Shown piece after piece: positions 20,673 to 29,734 of a stretch of DNA of 64,000 nt; the first letter of the stretch is position 1, and every line of letters starts with the position of its first letter. Source of the DNA: Streptomyces sp. R41 (GTDB taxonomy: Bacteria > Actinomycetota > Actinomycetes > Streptomycetales > Streptomycetaceae); contig NZ_CP163443.1 of assembly GCF_041053055.1 (NCBI RefSeq), positions 2,046,001 through 2,110,000 of the forward strand, in the 5' to 3' direction. The notes below the pieces were generated by a model. The model was not told the DNA's origin and did no database searches. It saw only the letters and a list, made by a program, of their open reading frames with translations. The translations under genes and the position numbers were made by a program.

Positions 20673-22838
20673 ATGCGAGATTCTCAGCGCTCCGCCCCTG
20701 CGGCACCCGGCAATCTGCCCCTGGAACTCAACGCGTTCGTGGGACGCTCGGCCGAACTCACGCGGCTGACCGAGGCACTGGGGACGGCCCGCCTGGTGAC
20801 CGTGACGGGCATGGGCGGCGTGGGCAAGTCGCGGCTGGCGGCGCACGCCGCGGCGCGGACGGACGTGCGCGACGGGGCCTGGCGTGTGGAACTGTCCGCG
20901 GTGCGCGATCCGGACCTCGTCGAGTACGCGGTCGTCGAGGCCCTCGGTCTGACGGATCAGACGTCGCGGCCGCCGCGCCGGGTGCTGCTCGACCATCTCG
21001 CCGAGCGTCAACTCCTCCTCGTCCTCGACGGGTTCGAGCATCTGGTGGACGCGTGCGCCTCGCTGGTGGGCGAGCTGCTGCGGCGCGTGCCCGGGCTTCG
21101 CGTGCTGGCCGTGGGGCGCAGACCGCTGGAGGTCGGTGGCGAGCGGCTGTTCCCGCTGGCGCCGCTGACCGAGCCGGAGGCGGCGGAGCTGTTCGCGCAG
21201 CGGGCGGCGGCCCGGGTCCCGCGGTTCGCCCTGCACGACGGCAACCGGTCCGATGTACGGGAGCTGTGCCGGCGCCTGGACGGGATCCCGCTCGCGCTCG
21301 AACTGGCGGCGGGGCGGCTGGCTGCCCTCTCCCCCACACAGCTGCTGTCCCGGCTCGAGGACCGGTTCCGGCTGCTGACCGGCGGCGCGCGTGACGCGCC
21401 GCCACGACACCAGACCTTACGTACGGCGATCGGCTGGAGCCATGAGCTGTGCACGCCCGAGGAGCGACTGCTGTGGGCGCGGCTCTCGGTGTTCGCCGGG
21501 CAGTTCGACCTGGAAGCCGCCGAGTACGTGTGCAGTGGAGACGGGCTGCACTCCGACGACGTCCTCGACGTGTTGGGCGAACTGCTCGCGCAGTCGGTGC
21601 TGTCCCGCGAGGAGACGGCGGCGGGCGTGCGCTATCGGATGCTGGACACGGTCCGGGCGTACGGCGCGGACTGGCTGGAGGCGACGGGCGACGCGGACCG
21701 GCTGCACCGCCGTCACCGCGACTGGTACATGGGGCTGGCCACCTGGTGCGAGCTGGACTGGTTCTCGCCGCGGCAGGGCGAGGTCGCCGCGCGCGTCGAC
21801 ACGGAGCTGCCGAATCTGCGCCGCGCCCTGGAGCACTGTCTGACCGAGCCGGGCGAGGTTCATCTGGGCCAGTACCTGGCGGGCAGCCTGTGGTTCTACT
21901 GGGTCGGCTGCGGCCGGCTGTCGGAGGGCCGGCACTGGCTGGAGCGCAGCCTTGACGCGGAGGACGGAACGCAGGAGCAGTCGCGGCTCAAGGCGCTGTG
22001 GGTGCTCGGCTATGTGGCGGTCCTCCAGGGCGACACCGTGCCCGCGCTGTCCGCGCTCATGGAGTGCCGTGAGGAGGCGGAGCGCAGGGGCAACGCGACC
22101 GCGGTGGCATACGCCGAGCACCGCACCGGCTGTCTGGCGCTGGTCACGGACGACATGGCGCGTGCCGAAACCTTGCTGCGCTCGGCGCTGGACCGCTATC
22201 ACGAGATCGGCGAGCTCAACAGCAATGTGCTGATGGGCCAGGTCGAGCTGGCGATGACTCTGGCGTTCCAGGGCGATCTGCCGGGCGCGGTGAAGCTGTG
22301 CGCGGACGTCCGCCGGGTCTGCGAGGACCACGGGGAGCGCTGGGCGCTGGCGTACGCGCTGTACGTCCTGGCGTACGAGGCTTTGGCCGAGGGAGATACG
22401 GCGCGGGCCCGGGACCTCCTTCAGGAGTGCCTCGGCATCGCGCACACCTTCCACGATCTGCTCGGCACGGTCCTCTCGGTGGAGCTGCTCGCGCTGGTCA
22501 CGGCGGTGGTGGGCGATCCGGCCGAGGCCGCGGTGCTGCAGGGGGCGGCGTCCCGGATGTGGCCGTCGGTGGGTCTGCCGCTGTTCGGCTCGGCGCACTA
22601 CAACGCGCCGCACGAGCGGTGCGAGGCCATGGCCCGGGAGCGGCTGGGCGACGAGCGGTACGCGGAGTGCGTTCGGGTCGGCGCGCGGCTCGAACAGGAA
22701 GCGGCGGTGGCCCGGGCACTGGGGCCGGCCGACGGCGCCCGCACGCTCGGTGCGGTGCCCTCGCAGCGCAGGCTTCCCCCGGAAAATCGAGAACCCGCCG
22801 TCTCGCCCACTTCGAAGGGTGGGGAGACGACGGGCTGA
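20673..22838 (+). CDS. AfsR/SARP-like NTPase with TPR-type C-terminus, no DNA-binding domain
   Basis: A 721-aa STAND-type ATPase. It starts at the NTPase: FVGR entry motif (22-25), Walker A GMGGVGKS (46-53), Walker B LLLVLDGFEH (about 111-120) and GIPLALELAAGRL. A long helical region follows, resembling the C-terminal tetratricopeptide half of AfsR and LuxR-type LAL regulators. Neither an N-terminal SARP domain nor a C-terminal LuxR helix-turn-helix is present. It may signal through protein contact. ATG at 20673; upstream in-frame open sequence is antisense to the alaS operon and not coding. Divergent from the DUF948-like gene. Confidence 0.85.
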   Translation: MRDSQRSAPAAPGNLPLELNAFVGRSAELTRLTEALGTARLVTVTGMGGVGKSRLAAHAAARTDVRDGAWRVELSAVRDPDLVEYAVVEALGLTDQTSRPPRRVLLDHLAERQLLLVLDGFEHLVDACASLVGELLRRVPGLRVLAVGRRPLEVGGERLFPLAPLTEPEAAELFAQRAAARVPRFALHDGNRSDVRELCRRLDGIPLALELAAGRLAALSPTQLLSRLEDRFRLLTGGARDAPPRHQTLRTAIGWSHELCTPEERLLWARLSVFAGQFDLEAAEYVCSGDGLHSDDVLDVLGELLAQSVLSREETAAGVRYRMLDTVRAYGADWLEATGDADRLHRRHRDWYMGLATWCELDWFSPRQGEVAARVDTELPNLRRALEHCLTEPGEVHLGQYLAGSLWFYWVGCGRLSEGRHWLERSLDAEDGTQEQSRLKALWVLGYVAVLQGDTVPALSALMECREEAERRGNATAVAYAEHRTGCLALVTDDMARAETLLRSALDRYHEIGELNSNVLMGQVELAMTLAFQGDLPGAVKLCADVRRVCEDHGERWALAYALYVLAYEALAEGDTARARDLLQECLGIAHTFHDLLGTVLSVELLALVTAVVGDPAEAAVLQGAASRMWPSVGLPLFGSAHYNAPHERCEAMARERLGDERYAECVRVGARLEQEAAVARALGPADGARTLGAVPSQRRLPPENREPAVSPTSKGGETTG

Positions 22839-22868
22839 CGCGCAGGTGGTGCTACGTCCGCAGGAAGA

Positions 22869-23483
22869 TCAGCGGGCGTAGTACTCGACGACGAGCTGCT
22901 CGTCGCAGATCACCGGGATCTCCTTGCGGTTCGGCTCACGGTCCAGGCGGAAGGCCAGGGCGCGGAGGTTCACCTGGAGGTAGCGCGGGGTCTCGCCGTC
23001 GGGGGCGAAGCCGCCCTCGCGGGAAACCTGGAACAGGGTCTTCTCGCGGCTGCGCTCGCGGACCATCACGACGTCGTCGGGCTTGACGCGGAAGGACGGC
23101 TTGTCGACCTTCTGGCCGTTGACCTCGATGTGGCCGTGAACGACCATCTGGCGGGCCTGGTAGATCGTGCGGGCGATGCCCGAACGCAGGACCAGCGCGT
23201 CGAGACGACGCTCCAGCTCGATGATCAGGGCCTCACCGGTCTTGCCCTGGACCTTGGAGGCACGCTCGTAGGCGCGGACGAGCTGGCGCTCGGACACGTC
23301 GTACTGCGCGCGCAGACGCTGCTTCTCGAGCAGACGGACCTTGTAGTCCGAGTTCTGCTTGCGGCCACGGCCGTGCTCACCCGGCGGGTAGGGGCGGGCC
23401 TCGAAGTACTTGACGGCCTTCGGGGTCAGCGCGATACCGAGGGCACGCGACTTCTTGACCTTGGGGCGGGACTGATTCGCCAC
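22869..23483 (-). CDS. rpsD: 30S ribosomal protein S4 (zinc-free form)
   Basis: Primary 16S-binding protein of the small subunit. The 204-aa protein begins [16 protein letters not shown] (GTG start) and lacks the N-terminal four-Cys zinc site, so it is the C-minus form. The S4 RNA-binding domain carries [20 protein letters not shown] and [17 protein letters not shown]. It is monocistronic rather than in the alpha operon, as in other Streptomyces, with a 362-nt upstream leader. Confidence 0.97.
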   Translation of the reverse strand: MANQSRPKVKKSRALGIALTPKAVKYFEARPYPPGEHGRGRKQNSDYKVRLLEKQRLRAQYDVSERQLVRAYERASKVQGKTGEALIIELERRLDALVLRSGIARTIYQARQMVVHGHIEVNGQKVDKPSFRVKPDDVVMVRERSREKTLFQVSREGGFAPDGETPRYLQVNLRALAFRLDREPNRKEIPVICDEQLVVEYYAR

Positions 23484-23845
23484 TTTTTCTCTTTCCTTGA
23501 TTTCGGCTCACCAGAGTTAAGGGAGGTCGCAATCCGCAGCCTGGGAAACCCTGCGGGTCCTTACGGACCTGCTGGGCAGCCGCTCCCTGGTCTGGGCACA
23601 TACGTGCAGCACGCGAGTGGCCCACCGACCGCTCCGGAAGACCGGGTGGTGGTGGGCTGCCCGCGACACCTTCGACGGTGCGCGACGCTCCTGGAATCCC
23701 TCCGTGGAGGCAGGGGCTCCGGCTGGATGTCCCGTTCTGGTGGTGCCGACCGGAGCCGGACACGGGACGCAGCGCTTCAGGTCATCTTACAGGGCGGTCA
23801 GGAGCGCTTTCGACCAGAGGGCCGCAGCGCCCGTGCCCGGTGGCA
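23484..23845 (-). promoter_or_regulatory. 362-bp rpsD promoter/leader region
   Basis: No gene is supported. On the minus strand, just upstream of rpsD, lies a compact hairpin cluster at 23534-23584: GGTCC-GTAA-GGACC nested near CGCAG/CTGCG arms. A larger CCACC/GGTGG pairing lies near 23617-23653. S4 is known to autoregulate its mRNA in several bacteria, so this may be a translational operator, but I cannot match it to a described S4 leader. Confidence 0.4.
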
Positions 23846-25201
23846 TCAGGGCTTTCCCCGGCCGAGATGCTTCCTGGTCCACTCCACCGCGTCCGCGTAC
23901 CGCGCCTCGGCGCCGTGCCGGGTCGGCGTGTAGTACTCCCGGTCCTTGAGCTCCTCCGGGGCGTACTGCTGGGCGGCGATCCCTTCGGGCAGGTCGTGCG
24001 GATACACGTACCCCTGGGCGTGCCCCAGTTTGGCCGCGCCCTTGTAGTGCCCGTCGCGCAGGTGGAGCGGCACGGGCCCCGCGTGCCCCTTGCGTACGTC
24101 CTCCATGGCGGCGCCGATCGCCATCGTCGCGGCGTTGGACTTCGGGGCCAGGGCGAGGGCGATGGTGGCGTGGCTGAGGGTGAGCGCGGCCTCGGGGAAG
24201 CCGATCATCGCGACGGCCTGGGCGGCGGCCACGGCTATGGGCAGCGCGTTCGGATCGGCGAGGCCGATGTCCTCGCTGGCGGAGATCATCAGTCGGCGGG
24301 CGATGAAGCGGGGGTCCTCACCGGCCTCGATCATCCGGGCCAGGTAGTGCAGTGCCGCGTCCACGTCCGAGCCGCGGATGGACTTGATGAGCGCGCTCGC
24401 CACGTCGTAGTGCTGGTCGCCGTCGCGGTCGTACTTCACGGCGGCGCGGTCGACGGTCTCCTCCAGGGTCTGGAGGCTGATCTCCGTCTCGCCCTTGTCG
24501 AGCGCGGCGCCGGCCGCGGCCTCCAGGGCGGTCAGGGCGCGGCGGGCGTCCCCGCCGGCGATCCGCAGCAGGTGCTCCTCGGTGTCCTCGGGAAGCGTGA
24601 CGGCGTCCTTGAGGCCGCGCTCGTCGGTCAGCGCGCGCTTGACGAGGCCGCGCAGGTCGTCGTCCGTCAGCGGTTCGAGGGTGAGGAGGAGGGAGCGGGA
24701 GAGGAGGGGGGAGATCACCGAGAAGTACGGGTTCTCGGTGGTCGCCGCGATCAAGGTCACCCAGCGGTTCTCGACCGCGGGCAGCAGGGAGTCCTGCTGG
24801 GCCTTGCTGAAGCGGTGGATCTCGTCGAGGAAGAGGACGGTCTCCTTGCCGAAGCCGCCGGTGGCACGGCGTGCTCCGTCGATGACCGCGCGTACTTCCT
24901 TGACGCCCGCGGTGATCGCCGACAGCTCCACGAAGCGCTTGTTGGTGGCCTTGGACACCACATAGGCGAGGGTCGTCTTGCCCGTGCCGGGCGGACCCCA
25001 GAGGATCACCGAGGACGGTCCGGCCGGGCCGCCGTTCCCCTCGCCGACGAGTCTGCGCAAGGGCGATCCCGGCTTCAGCAGATGCTGCTGGCCCACGACT
25101 TCGTCGAGGGTGCGCGGGCGCATCCGTACCGCCAGGGGACTGGCGGACGGGTCCTTCTCCTGGCGTTCTTCTGCTGCGGCGGTGAACAGGTCGGGCTCCA
25201 C
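23846..25201 (-). CDS. rarA: Replication-associated recombination protein A (RarA/MgsA)
   Basis: AAA+ ATPase acting at stalled replication forks. The 451-aa protein has Walker A GPPGTGKT (69-76), Walker [16 protein letters not shown], sensor-1 ATTENPYFS and the C-terminal tetramerisation region ([14 protein letters not shown]). Start chosen as GTG 25201 ([14 protein letters not shown]), since homologues begin at this point; a TTG two codons upstream is possible. It lies 59 nt downstream of the VKOR gene. Confidence 0.95.
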   Translation of the reverse strand: MEPDLFTAAAEERQEKDPSASPLAVRMRPRTLDEVVGQQHLLKPGSPLRRLVGEGNGGPAGPSSVILWGPPGTGKTTLAYVVSKATNKRFVELSAITAGVKEVRAVIDGARRATGGFGKETVLFLDEIHRFSKAQQDSLLPAVENRWVTLIAATTENPYFSVISPLLSRSLLLTLEPLTDDDLRGLVKRALTDERGLKDAVTLPEDTEEHLLRIAGGDARRALTALEAAAGAALDKGETEISLQTLEETVDRAAVKYDRDGDQHYDVASALIKSIRGSDVDAALHYLARMIEAGEDPRFIARRLMISASEDIGLADPNALPIAVAAAQAVAMIGFPEAALTLSHATIALALAPKSNAATMAIGAAMEDVRKGHAGPVPLHLRDGHYKGAAKLGHAQGYVYPHDLPEGIAAQQYAPEELKDREYYTPTRHGAEARYADAVEWTRKHLGRGKP

Positions 25202-25260
25202 GTGCAAAACCCTATGTCACGCCACTGACAACGCCGCCGGGCCCGGGAGAACAGCGGGGC

Positions 25261-25896
25261 TCAGCTGGTCCAGAAGTCCCACCAGCGGGTCAGGATCAGC
25301 ATCCCGATGATGCCGATGTGCAGCACCGGCAGGACCCAGGTGAACTCGCCGAAGAAGCTCTTCAGCCAGCGCGGGGCGGGCAGGAAGTCCTTGCGGATGT
25401 TGGACGAGGTCACGTACCAGAACATGATGATCGTCGCGACCCAGGCCAGGGAGCACCACAGGCACAGCGAGTTGATGCGGTACAGCGACTGGAACTGCAG
25501 CCAGGTGCAGAATCCCACCCCGAAGAGCGTGCCGAAGTTGAAGGTCAGCCAGTACCAGCGCGGGAAGGTGGCCCGGGCGAGCAGACTCATGCCGACGCAG
25601 ATGACGATGCCGTAGGCGACGAGGCCGAGCATGGGGTTGGGGAAACCGAAGGCCGAGGCCTGGTCGCTCTTCATGATGTTGCCGCAGGAGACGACCGGGT
25701 TCAGGCTGCACCCGGGCACGAAGTTCGGGTTCTCCAGCAGCTTGAACTTGTCGATCGTGATGACCCACGCGGCGAGGAGACCGGCCGCACCGGTGATCAC
25801 CAGCAGCAGGGCGAGGGCACGGCTGCCGCCGACCGTCCGGGGAGCGGCGACGCTTTCCTGGTCGGTCGGGACGTCCTTGACTGTCGTCTTGCTCAT
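25261..25896 (-). CDS. Vitamin K epoxide reductase family membrane protein
   Basis: Quinone-linked thiol oxidase that reoxidises a DsbA-like partner. The 211-aa protein has four to five transmembrane helices. The required cysteines are in place: loop pair C63/C71 and the active-site CxxC C145-L-W-C148 near the quinone pocket. There is no fused thioredoxin domain, unlike some actinobacterial VKORs, so a separate partner is expected elsewhere. ATG at 25896; long upstream in-frame sequence is antisense to the ABC gene. Confidence 0.93.
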   Translation of the reverse strand: MSKTTVKDVPTDQESVAAPRTVGGSRALALLLVITGAAGLLAAWVITIDKFKLLENPNFVPGCSLNPVVSCGNIMKSDQASAFGFPNPMLGLVAYGIVICVGMSLLARATFPRWYWLTFNFGTLFGVGFCTWLQFQSLYRINSLCLWCSLAWVATIIMFWYVTSSNIRKDFLPAPRWLKSFFGEFTWVLPVLHIGIIGMLILTRWWDFWTS

Positions 25897-26035
25897 CACG
25901 CCGTTTCCGTAGCTTCGAAGGGGCCTGCGGGCAGGGACATTGTGCCGCACTCGCCCCCGTGTCCACCGTTCGATGGACATAAGGAAGTACGCACGGTCGT
26001 CCCGGAGCGTTCGGTTCGGCGGGAGGCTCGTCGGC

Positions 26036-26889
26036 ATGACAGCACACGCGAACCAACTCGCGGTGGACGTACGGGGGCTGCGCAAGCAGTACGGCGACGT
26101 GACCGCCGTCGACGGCGTCGATCTCGGCATACGGCAGGGCGAGGTGTTCGGCCTGCTCGGACCCAACGGAGCGGGCAAGAGCACCACCGTGGAGATCCTC
26201 CAGGGCAACCGCGGCCGGGACGCGGGCGAGGTCTCGGTGCTCGGCGCGGATCCGGCGACGGGCACGCGCGCGTCGGCATCGTCTGGCAGGACGAATCCGC
26301 GCCCGCCGAGTTGACGGTGCGCGAGACCGTGCGGCACTTCGCCCGCTACTACCCGAGGCCCCGCGACCCCGAGGAAGTCATCGGCCTGGTCGGTCTGGAG
26401 GAGAAGGCGGGCAGCCGTATCAAGGCGCTCTCCGGCGGCCAGCGCAGGCGGCTGGACGTCGCGCTCGGTGTGATCGGCGGCCCCGAGCTGCTGCTCCTGG
26501 ACGAACCGACGACCGGCTTCGATCCGGCCGCGCGGCGGCAGTTCTGGGAACTGATCCGCAAGCTTGCCGACGAGGGCACGACGATCCTGCTCACCACGCA
26601 CTACCTGGAGGAGGCGGAGGCGCTCGCGCACCGCCTCGCGGTCATCGCGAAGGGCCGGGTGGTCGCCGAGGGCGAGCCGTCCGCACTGCGCGAGCGCTTC
26701 GGCACCGAGGCGACCGTCGAGTGGACGGAGTCCGACGGCACCCCGCGCGACGAGCGCACGGACACGCCCACGAGGACCATCGCCGAGCTCATGCACCGCT
26801 TCGACGGCGAGATCCCCGGGCTGCGGGTGAGCCGCCCCACCTTGGAGGACGTCTATCTGCGGCTGACCGGACAGGAGGACGCGCGATGA
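26036..26889 (+). pseudogene. ABC transporter ATP-binding protein, frameshifted
   Basis: Reads from ATG 26036 with Walker [13 protein letters not shown] in one frame, then is broken at 26261-26272 (GGCACGCGCGCG). From about 26266 the homologous reading continues in the -1 frame with the Q-loop VGIVWQDE, signature LSGGQRRRLD, Walker B LLLLDEPTTGFDP and switch His TTHYLEEAEA. The frame needs 3n+1 extra nucleotides, so bases are missing; homologues have a few more residues at this spot. It is either a true pseudogene, a recent deletion in a GC dinucleotide run, or a sequencing error. The shifted frame ends at 26889 and overlaps the permease start (ATGA). Confidence 0.85.
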
Positions 26890-27731
26890 CCACGACCGCC
26901 GTACGCGCGCACAGTGAGACCTTCGCGGGCAGGCTGCCCGGAGGCTGGGGGCTCGGTCTCCAGCGGGGCGCCCTGGAGATCAAACAGTTCTTCCGTCAGC
27001 GGGACCAGGTGGTGTTCACCTTCGCCTTCCCGGTCGTCTTCCTCTTCCTCTTCGCGTCGATCTTCAGCGACGACGTCCAGGGAGCGGGCATCACCGCCTC
27101 CCAGCTGTACGTCCCCGCCATGATGGCCGCGGGCATCATGTCCACCAGCTTCCAGTCCCTGGGCATCTCGATCGCGATCGAACGGGACGAGAAGGTGCTG
27201 CGCCGGCTGCGCGGCACACCGATGCCACCGGCCGCGTACTTCCTCGGCAAGATCTGGCTGGTCCTGGTGACCGGCGCCCTGGAGACCGCGATCCTGCTCC
27301 TCGTCGGCACGACGCTGTACGACGTGGACCTGCCCTCGGACCTCGGCAAGTGGGCGGACTTCGCCTGGATCTTCGTCCTGGGCCTCACGGCCTGCGCCCT
27401 TCTCGGCATCGCGATCAGCTCGGTCCCGAAGTCCGGCAAGAGCGCCACGTCGGTGGTCGTACTGCCCTTCCTGGTCCTCCAGTTCATCTCCGGTGTGTAC
27501 ATCGCCATCGACACCATCCCGGACTGGATGCTGAACATCGGCGCGCTGTTCCCGCTGAAATGGATGTGCCAGGGTCTGCGCGGGGTGTTCCTGCCCGAGT
27601 CGGCGAAGGTCCTCGAACAGGCGGGCGGCTGGGAGTTCGGGCGGATCGCCCTGGTACTCGGGGCGTGGTGCGTCGGAGGATTGCTGCTGTGTCTGCTGAC
27701 CTTCCGGTGGAAGAACCGGCGCGAGGGATGA
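26886..27731 (+). CDS. ABC-2 type transporter permease
   Basis: Membrane half of a drug- or lipid-exporter-type ABC system. The 281-aa protein has about six hydrophobic helices, with the ABC-2 signature region around LRRLRGTPMPPAAYFLGKI and the C-terminal segment ISGVYIAIDTIPDWMLNIGALFPLKWMCQGLRG typical of the YhhJ/DrrB class. ATG overlaps the ATPase stop (ATGA); the stop overlaps the kinase start in the same way. With the ATPase frameshift, this transporter may be inactive. Confidence 0.92.
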   Translation: MTTTAVRAHSETFAGRLPGGWGLGLQRGALEIKQFFRQRDQVVFTFAFPVVFLFLFASIFSDDVQGAGITASQLYVPAMMAAGIMSTSFQSLGISIAIERDEKVLRRLRGTPMPPAAYFLGKIWLVLVTGALETAILLLVGTTLYDVDLPSDLGKWADFAWIFVLGLTACALLGIAISSVPKSGKSATSVVVLPFLVLQFISGVYIAIDTIPDWMLNIGALFPLKWMCQGLRGVFLPESAKVLEQAGGWEFGRIALVLGAWCVGGLLLCLLTFRWKNRREG

Positions 27732-28945
27732 GCAATCCGGGCGAGCGTCTCGACTCGACGGCGAACGGAGCTCGCGAGTCGAACACCTGGGACCGCTCGT
27801 TCCGGCTGTGGGACTCGTACTTCGCGATCGTTTGGGTGGCCACCCTGGTGTTCGTGCTGGGCACGAGCCATCCGGGGTGGCACATCCGCGTCGCCGCCGG
27901 CGCACTGCTTCTGCTGCTGATTCCCTGGTATCTGGCGGTCGGGCGCCCCATCCTCACGGCCGAGAGCCCGGACGAGCGCCGCGCCCTCGGCTACATCGCG
28001 GGCGCGATCGTGCTGTTCCTGCCGCCCGGCATCCTGGTCGGCGAGACCCGCTTGATGACGTTCGCTCTGGTTCCGCAGTGCTTCATCGGCCTCCGCCTTC
28101 GCTGGGCGCTGACCACCGTGACCGTCATCAACATCGCGCCCGTGGTGGGCTGGGTGCTGCTGTGGTGGCCCAGCGACCAGGACGTCTTCTTCAACACCGT
28201 CTTCGCCGTGGTCACCCTCGTCTTCTCGGCCGCCCTCGGCAGCTGGATCATCCGCATCATCGAGCAGAGCCAGGAACGGGCCGAGCTGATCGCCGAGTTG
28301 GACGCCAGCCGCCACGAGATCTCCCGTCTCTCGGCCGCACACGGCGCCCTGGCCGAACGGGAGCGGCTCACCCGGGAGATCCACGACACCCTCGCGCAGG
28401 GCTTCACCAGCCTGCTGATGCTGGTCCAGGCCGTCGACGCCGAGCTGGACCACGACGTGCCACAGGCTCGCCGCCATCTGGCCCTGATGGCCGATACCGC
28501 TCGGCAGAACCTCGCCGAGGCGCGAGCCCTGGTCGCCGGCGGCACGCCCGCCGACCTCGACGGCGCCTCGCTGCCCGACGCGCTGCGCCGGCTCGCCGCG
28601 CGCCATGAAGCGACCGTCGACGTGACCGGCGCGGTGCGTGCGCTGCCCGCCGGGCCCGAGGTCGTCGTGCTGCGCTCCTGCCAGGAAGCGCTGGCGAACG
28701 CCCGTAAGCACGCGGGGAGTTCGGCTGCGGTCGCGGTCGTGTTGGCCTACGCCGACGATTCCCTGGCCGTCTCCGTGCGCGACGACGGCTGCGGCTTCGA
28801 CCCCGCCGCGCCGGTCGACGGCTACGGTCTGGCGGGGTTGCGCGCGCGGGCCGCCGAGGTGGGCGGTACGGCTCAGGTACGCAGTACGCCCGGCACCGGC
28901 ACGACCGTCACCGTGTGCCTGCCCGTCCCCAGGAGCGACTCGTGA
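27728..28945 (+). CDS. DesK/NarL-type sensor histidine kinase
   Basis: The 405-aa protein has about five to six N-terminal transmembrane helices (residues 30-180), a short coiled linker, the HisKA_3 phosphoacceptor EIHDTLAQGF with His219, and a C-terminal HATPase domain with DDGCGFDP and GYGLAGLRARA. Start ATG 27728 overlaps the permease stop. Four-gene coupling with an ABC exporter suggests it senses the exporter's substrate or membrane state, a common arrangement. Confidence 0.94.
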   Translation: MSNPGERLDSTANGARESNTWDRSFRLWDSYFAIVWVATLVFVLGTSHPGWHIRVAAGALLLLLIPWYLAVGRPILTAESPDERRALGYIAGAIVLFLPPGILVGETRLMTFALVPQCFIGLRLRWALTTVTVINIAPVVGWVLLWWPSDQDVFFNTVFAVVTLVFSAALGSWIIRIIEQSQERAELIAELDASRHEISRLSAAHGALAERERLTREIHDTLAQGFTSLLMLVQAVDAELDHDVPQARRHLALMADTARQNLAEARALVAGGTPADLDGASLPDALRRLAARHEATVDVTGAVRALPAGPEVVVLRSCQEALANARKHAGSSAAVAVVLAYADDSLAVSVRDDGCGFDPAAPVDGYGLAGLRARAAEVGGTAQVRSTPGTGTTVTVCLPVPRSDS

Positions 28946-29565
28946 TCCGGATCATCCTCGCCGACGACCATCCCGTCGTACGCGAAGGGCTGCGCGCCAT
29001 GCTCAGCGCCGAGCCCGACCTCGATGTGATCGCCGACGCGTCCAGCGGACCGCAGGCGGAGGCGCTGGCCGCCGAGCTCCGGCCCGACATCGTGCTCATG
29101 GACCTGCGGATGCCGGAGGGTGGCGGCGTCGACTCGATCGTCCGCATGACAGAGGCGGGGTTGTCGTGCCGGGTCGTCGTGCTGACGACGTACGAGACGG
29201 ACCGGGACATTCTGCGGGCGGTGGAGGCGGGGGCGGCGGGGTATCTGCTGAAGGATCTGCCGCGGGCGGAACTCGCGGACGCGGTGCGGGCCGCTGCGCG
29301 GGGCGAGACCGTGTTGGCGCCGTCCGTCGCCGCGCGTCTCGTGGACCAGCTGCGTACGAAGCCGGAGCGGCCGCGGTTGTCGGAGCGTGAGACCGCGGTG
29401 CTTCGGCTGGTCGCCGAAGGGTGCACGAACGCCGAGATCGGGCGTCGGCTCTTCATCGGGGAGTCCACCGTGAAGACCCATCTGCTGCGGGTCTTCGGGA
29501 AGTTGGGGGTGGATGATCGGACGGCCGCGGTGACCAGTGCGATGCGGTTCGGGTTGCTGGAGTGA
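28942..29565 (+). CDS. NarL/LuxR-type response regulator
   Basis: The 207-aa protein has an N-terminal receiver domain with acidic pair D8-D9, phospho-acceptor Asp54 (VLMDLRMPEGG) and Lys in YLLKDLP, then a LuxR helix-turn-helix (LSERETAVLRLVAEGCTNAEIG and TVKTHLLRVFGKLGV). GTG 28942 overlaps the kinase stop (GTGA) and has AGGAG 7 nt upstream. It is the cognate regulator of the neighbouring kinase and probably controls its own operon. Confidence 0.95.
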   Translation: MIRIILADDHPVVREGLRAMLSAEPDLDVIADASSGPQAEALAAELRPDIVLMDLRMPEGGGVDSIVRMTEAGLSCRVVVLTTYETDRDILRAVEAGAAGYLLKDLPRAELADAVRAAARGETVLAPSVAARLVDQLRTKPERPRLSERETAVLRLVAEGCTNAEIGRRLFIGESTVKTHLLRVFGKLGVDDRTAAVTSAMRFGLLE

Positions 29566-29570
29566 GGTTC

Positions 29571-29700
29571 TTTCGCCCCCTCCGCCCCTACCCGTCCCGC
29601 ACCTGGGGGCTGCGCCCCCAGACCCCCATGAAAGACTGCGCAGTTCCCCGCGCCCCTAAAAGGGGCGGGGGGAACTGCGCAGTTGGGTAGGGGCGGAGAG
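29571..29700. repeat. Composite intergenic inverted repeat, copy 1
   Basis: Lies in the convergent gap between the response regulator and hisS. It contains, nested: outer arms TTTCGCCC...CCCCTACCC (29571-29591) and GGGTAGGGGCGG...GCGAAA (29685-29707 region); hairpin CTGGGGGC/GCCCCCAG (29603-29621); and a 21-bp near-perfect hairpin with CGCAGTTCCCC arms (29636-29656 with 29662-29682, one mismatch, TAAAA loop). The same modules recur at 46074-46220. Such elements are abundant between convergent Streptomyces genes and probably act as bidirectional terminators. Confidence 0.8.
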
Positions 29701-29734
29701 GGCGAAACAAACCCACCCCAGCCGCCCCCACCCC

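Noticed and set aside
16725..22838. Stop-free plus-strand frame of about 2037 codons
   Set aside because: Only the last 721 codons (20673-22838) are the real NTPase. The rest is antisense to alaS, ruvX and the small membrane protein genes, a GC-bias artefact with low-complexity Gly/Val/Asp translation.
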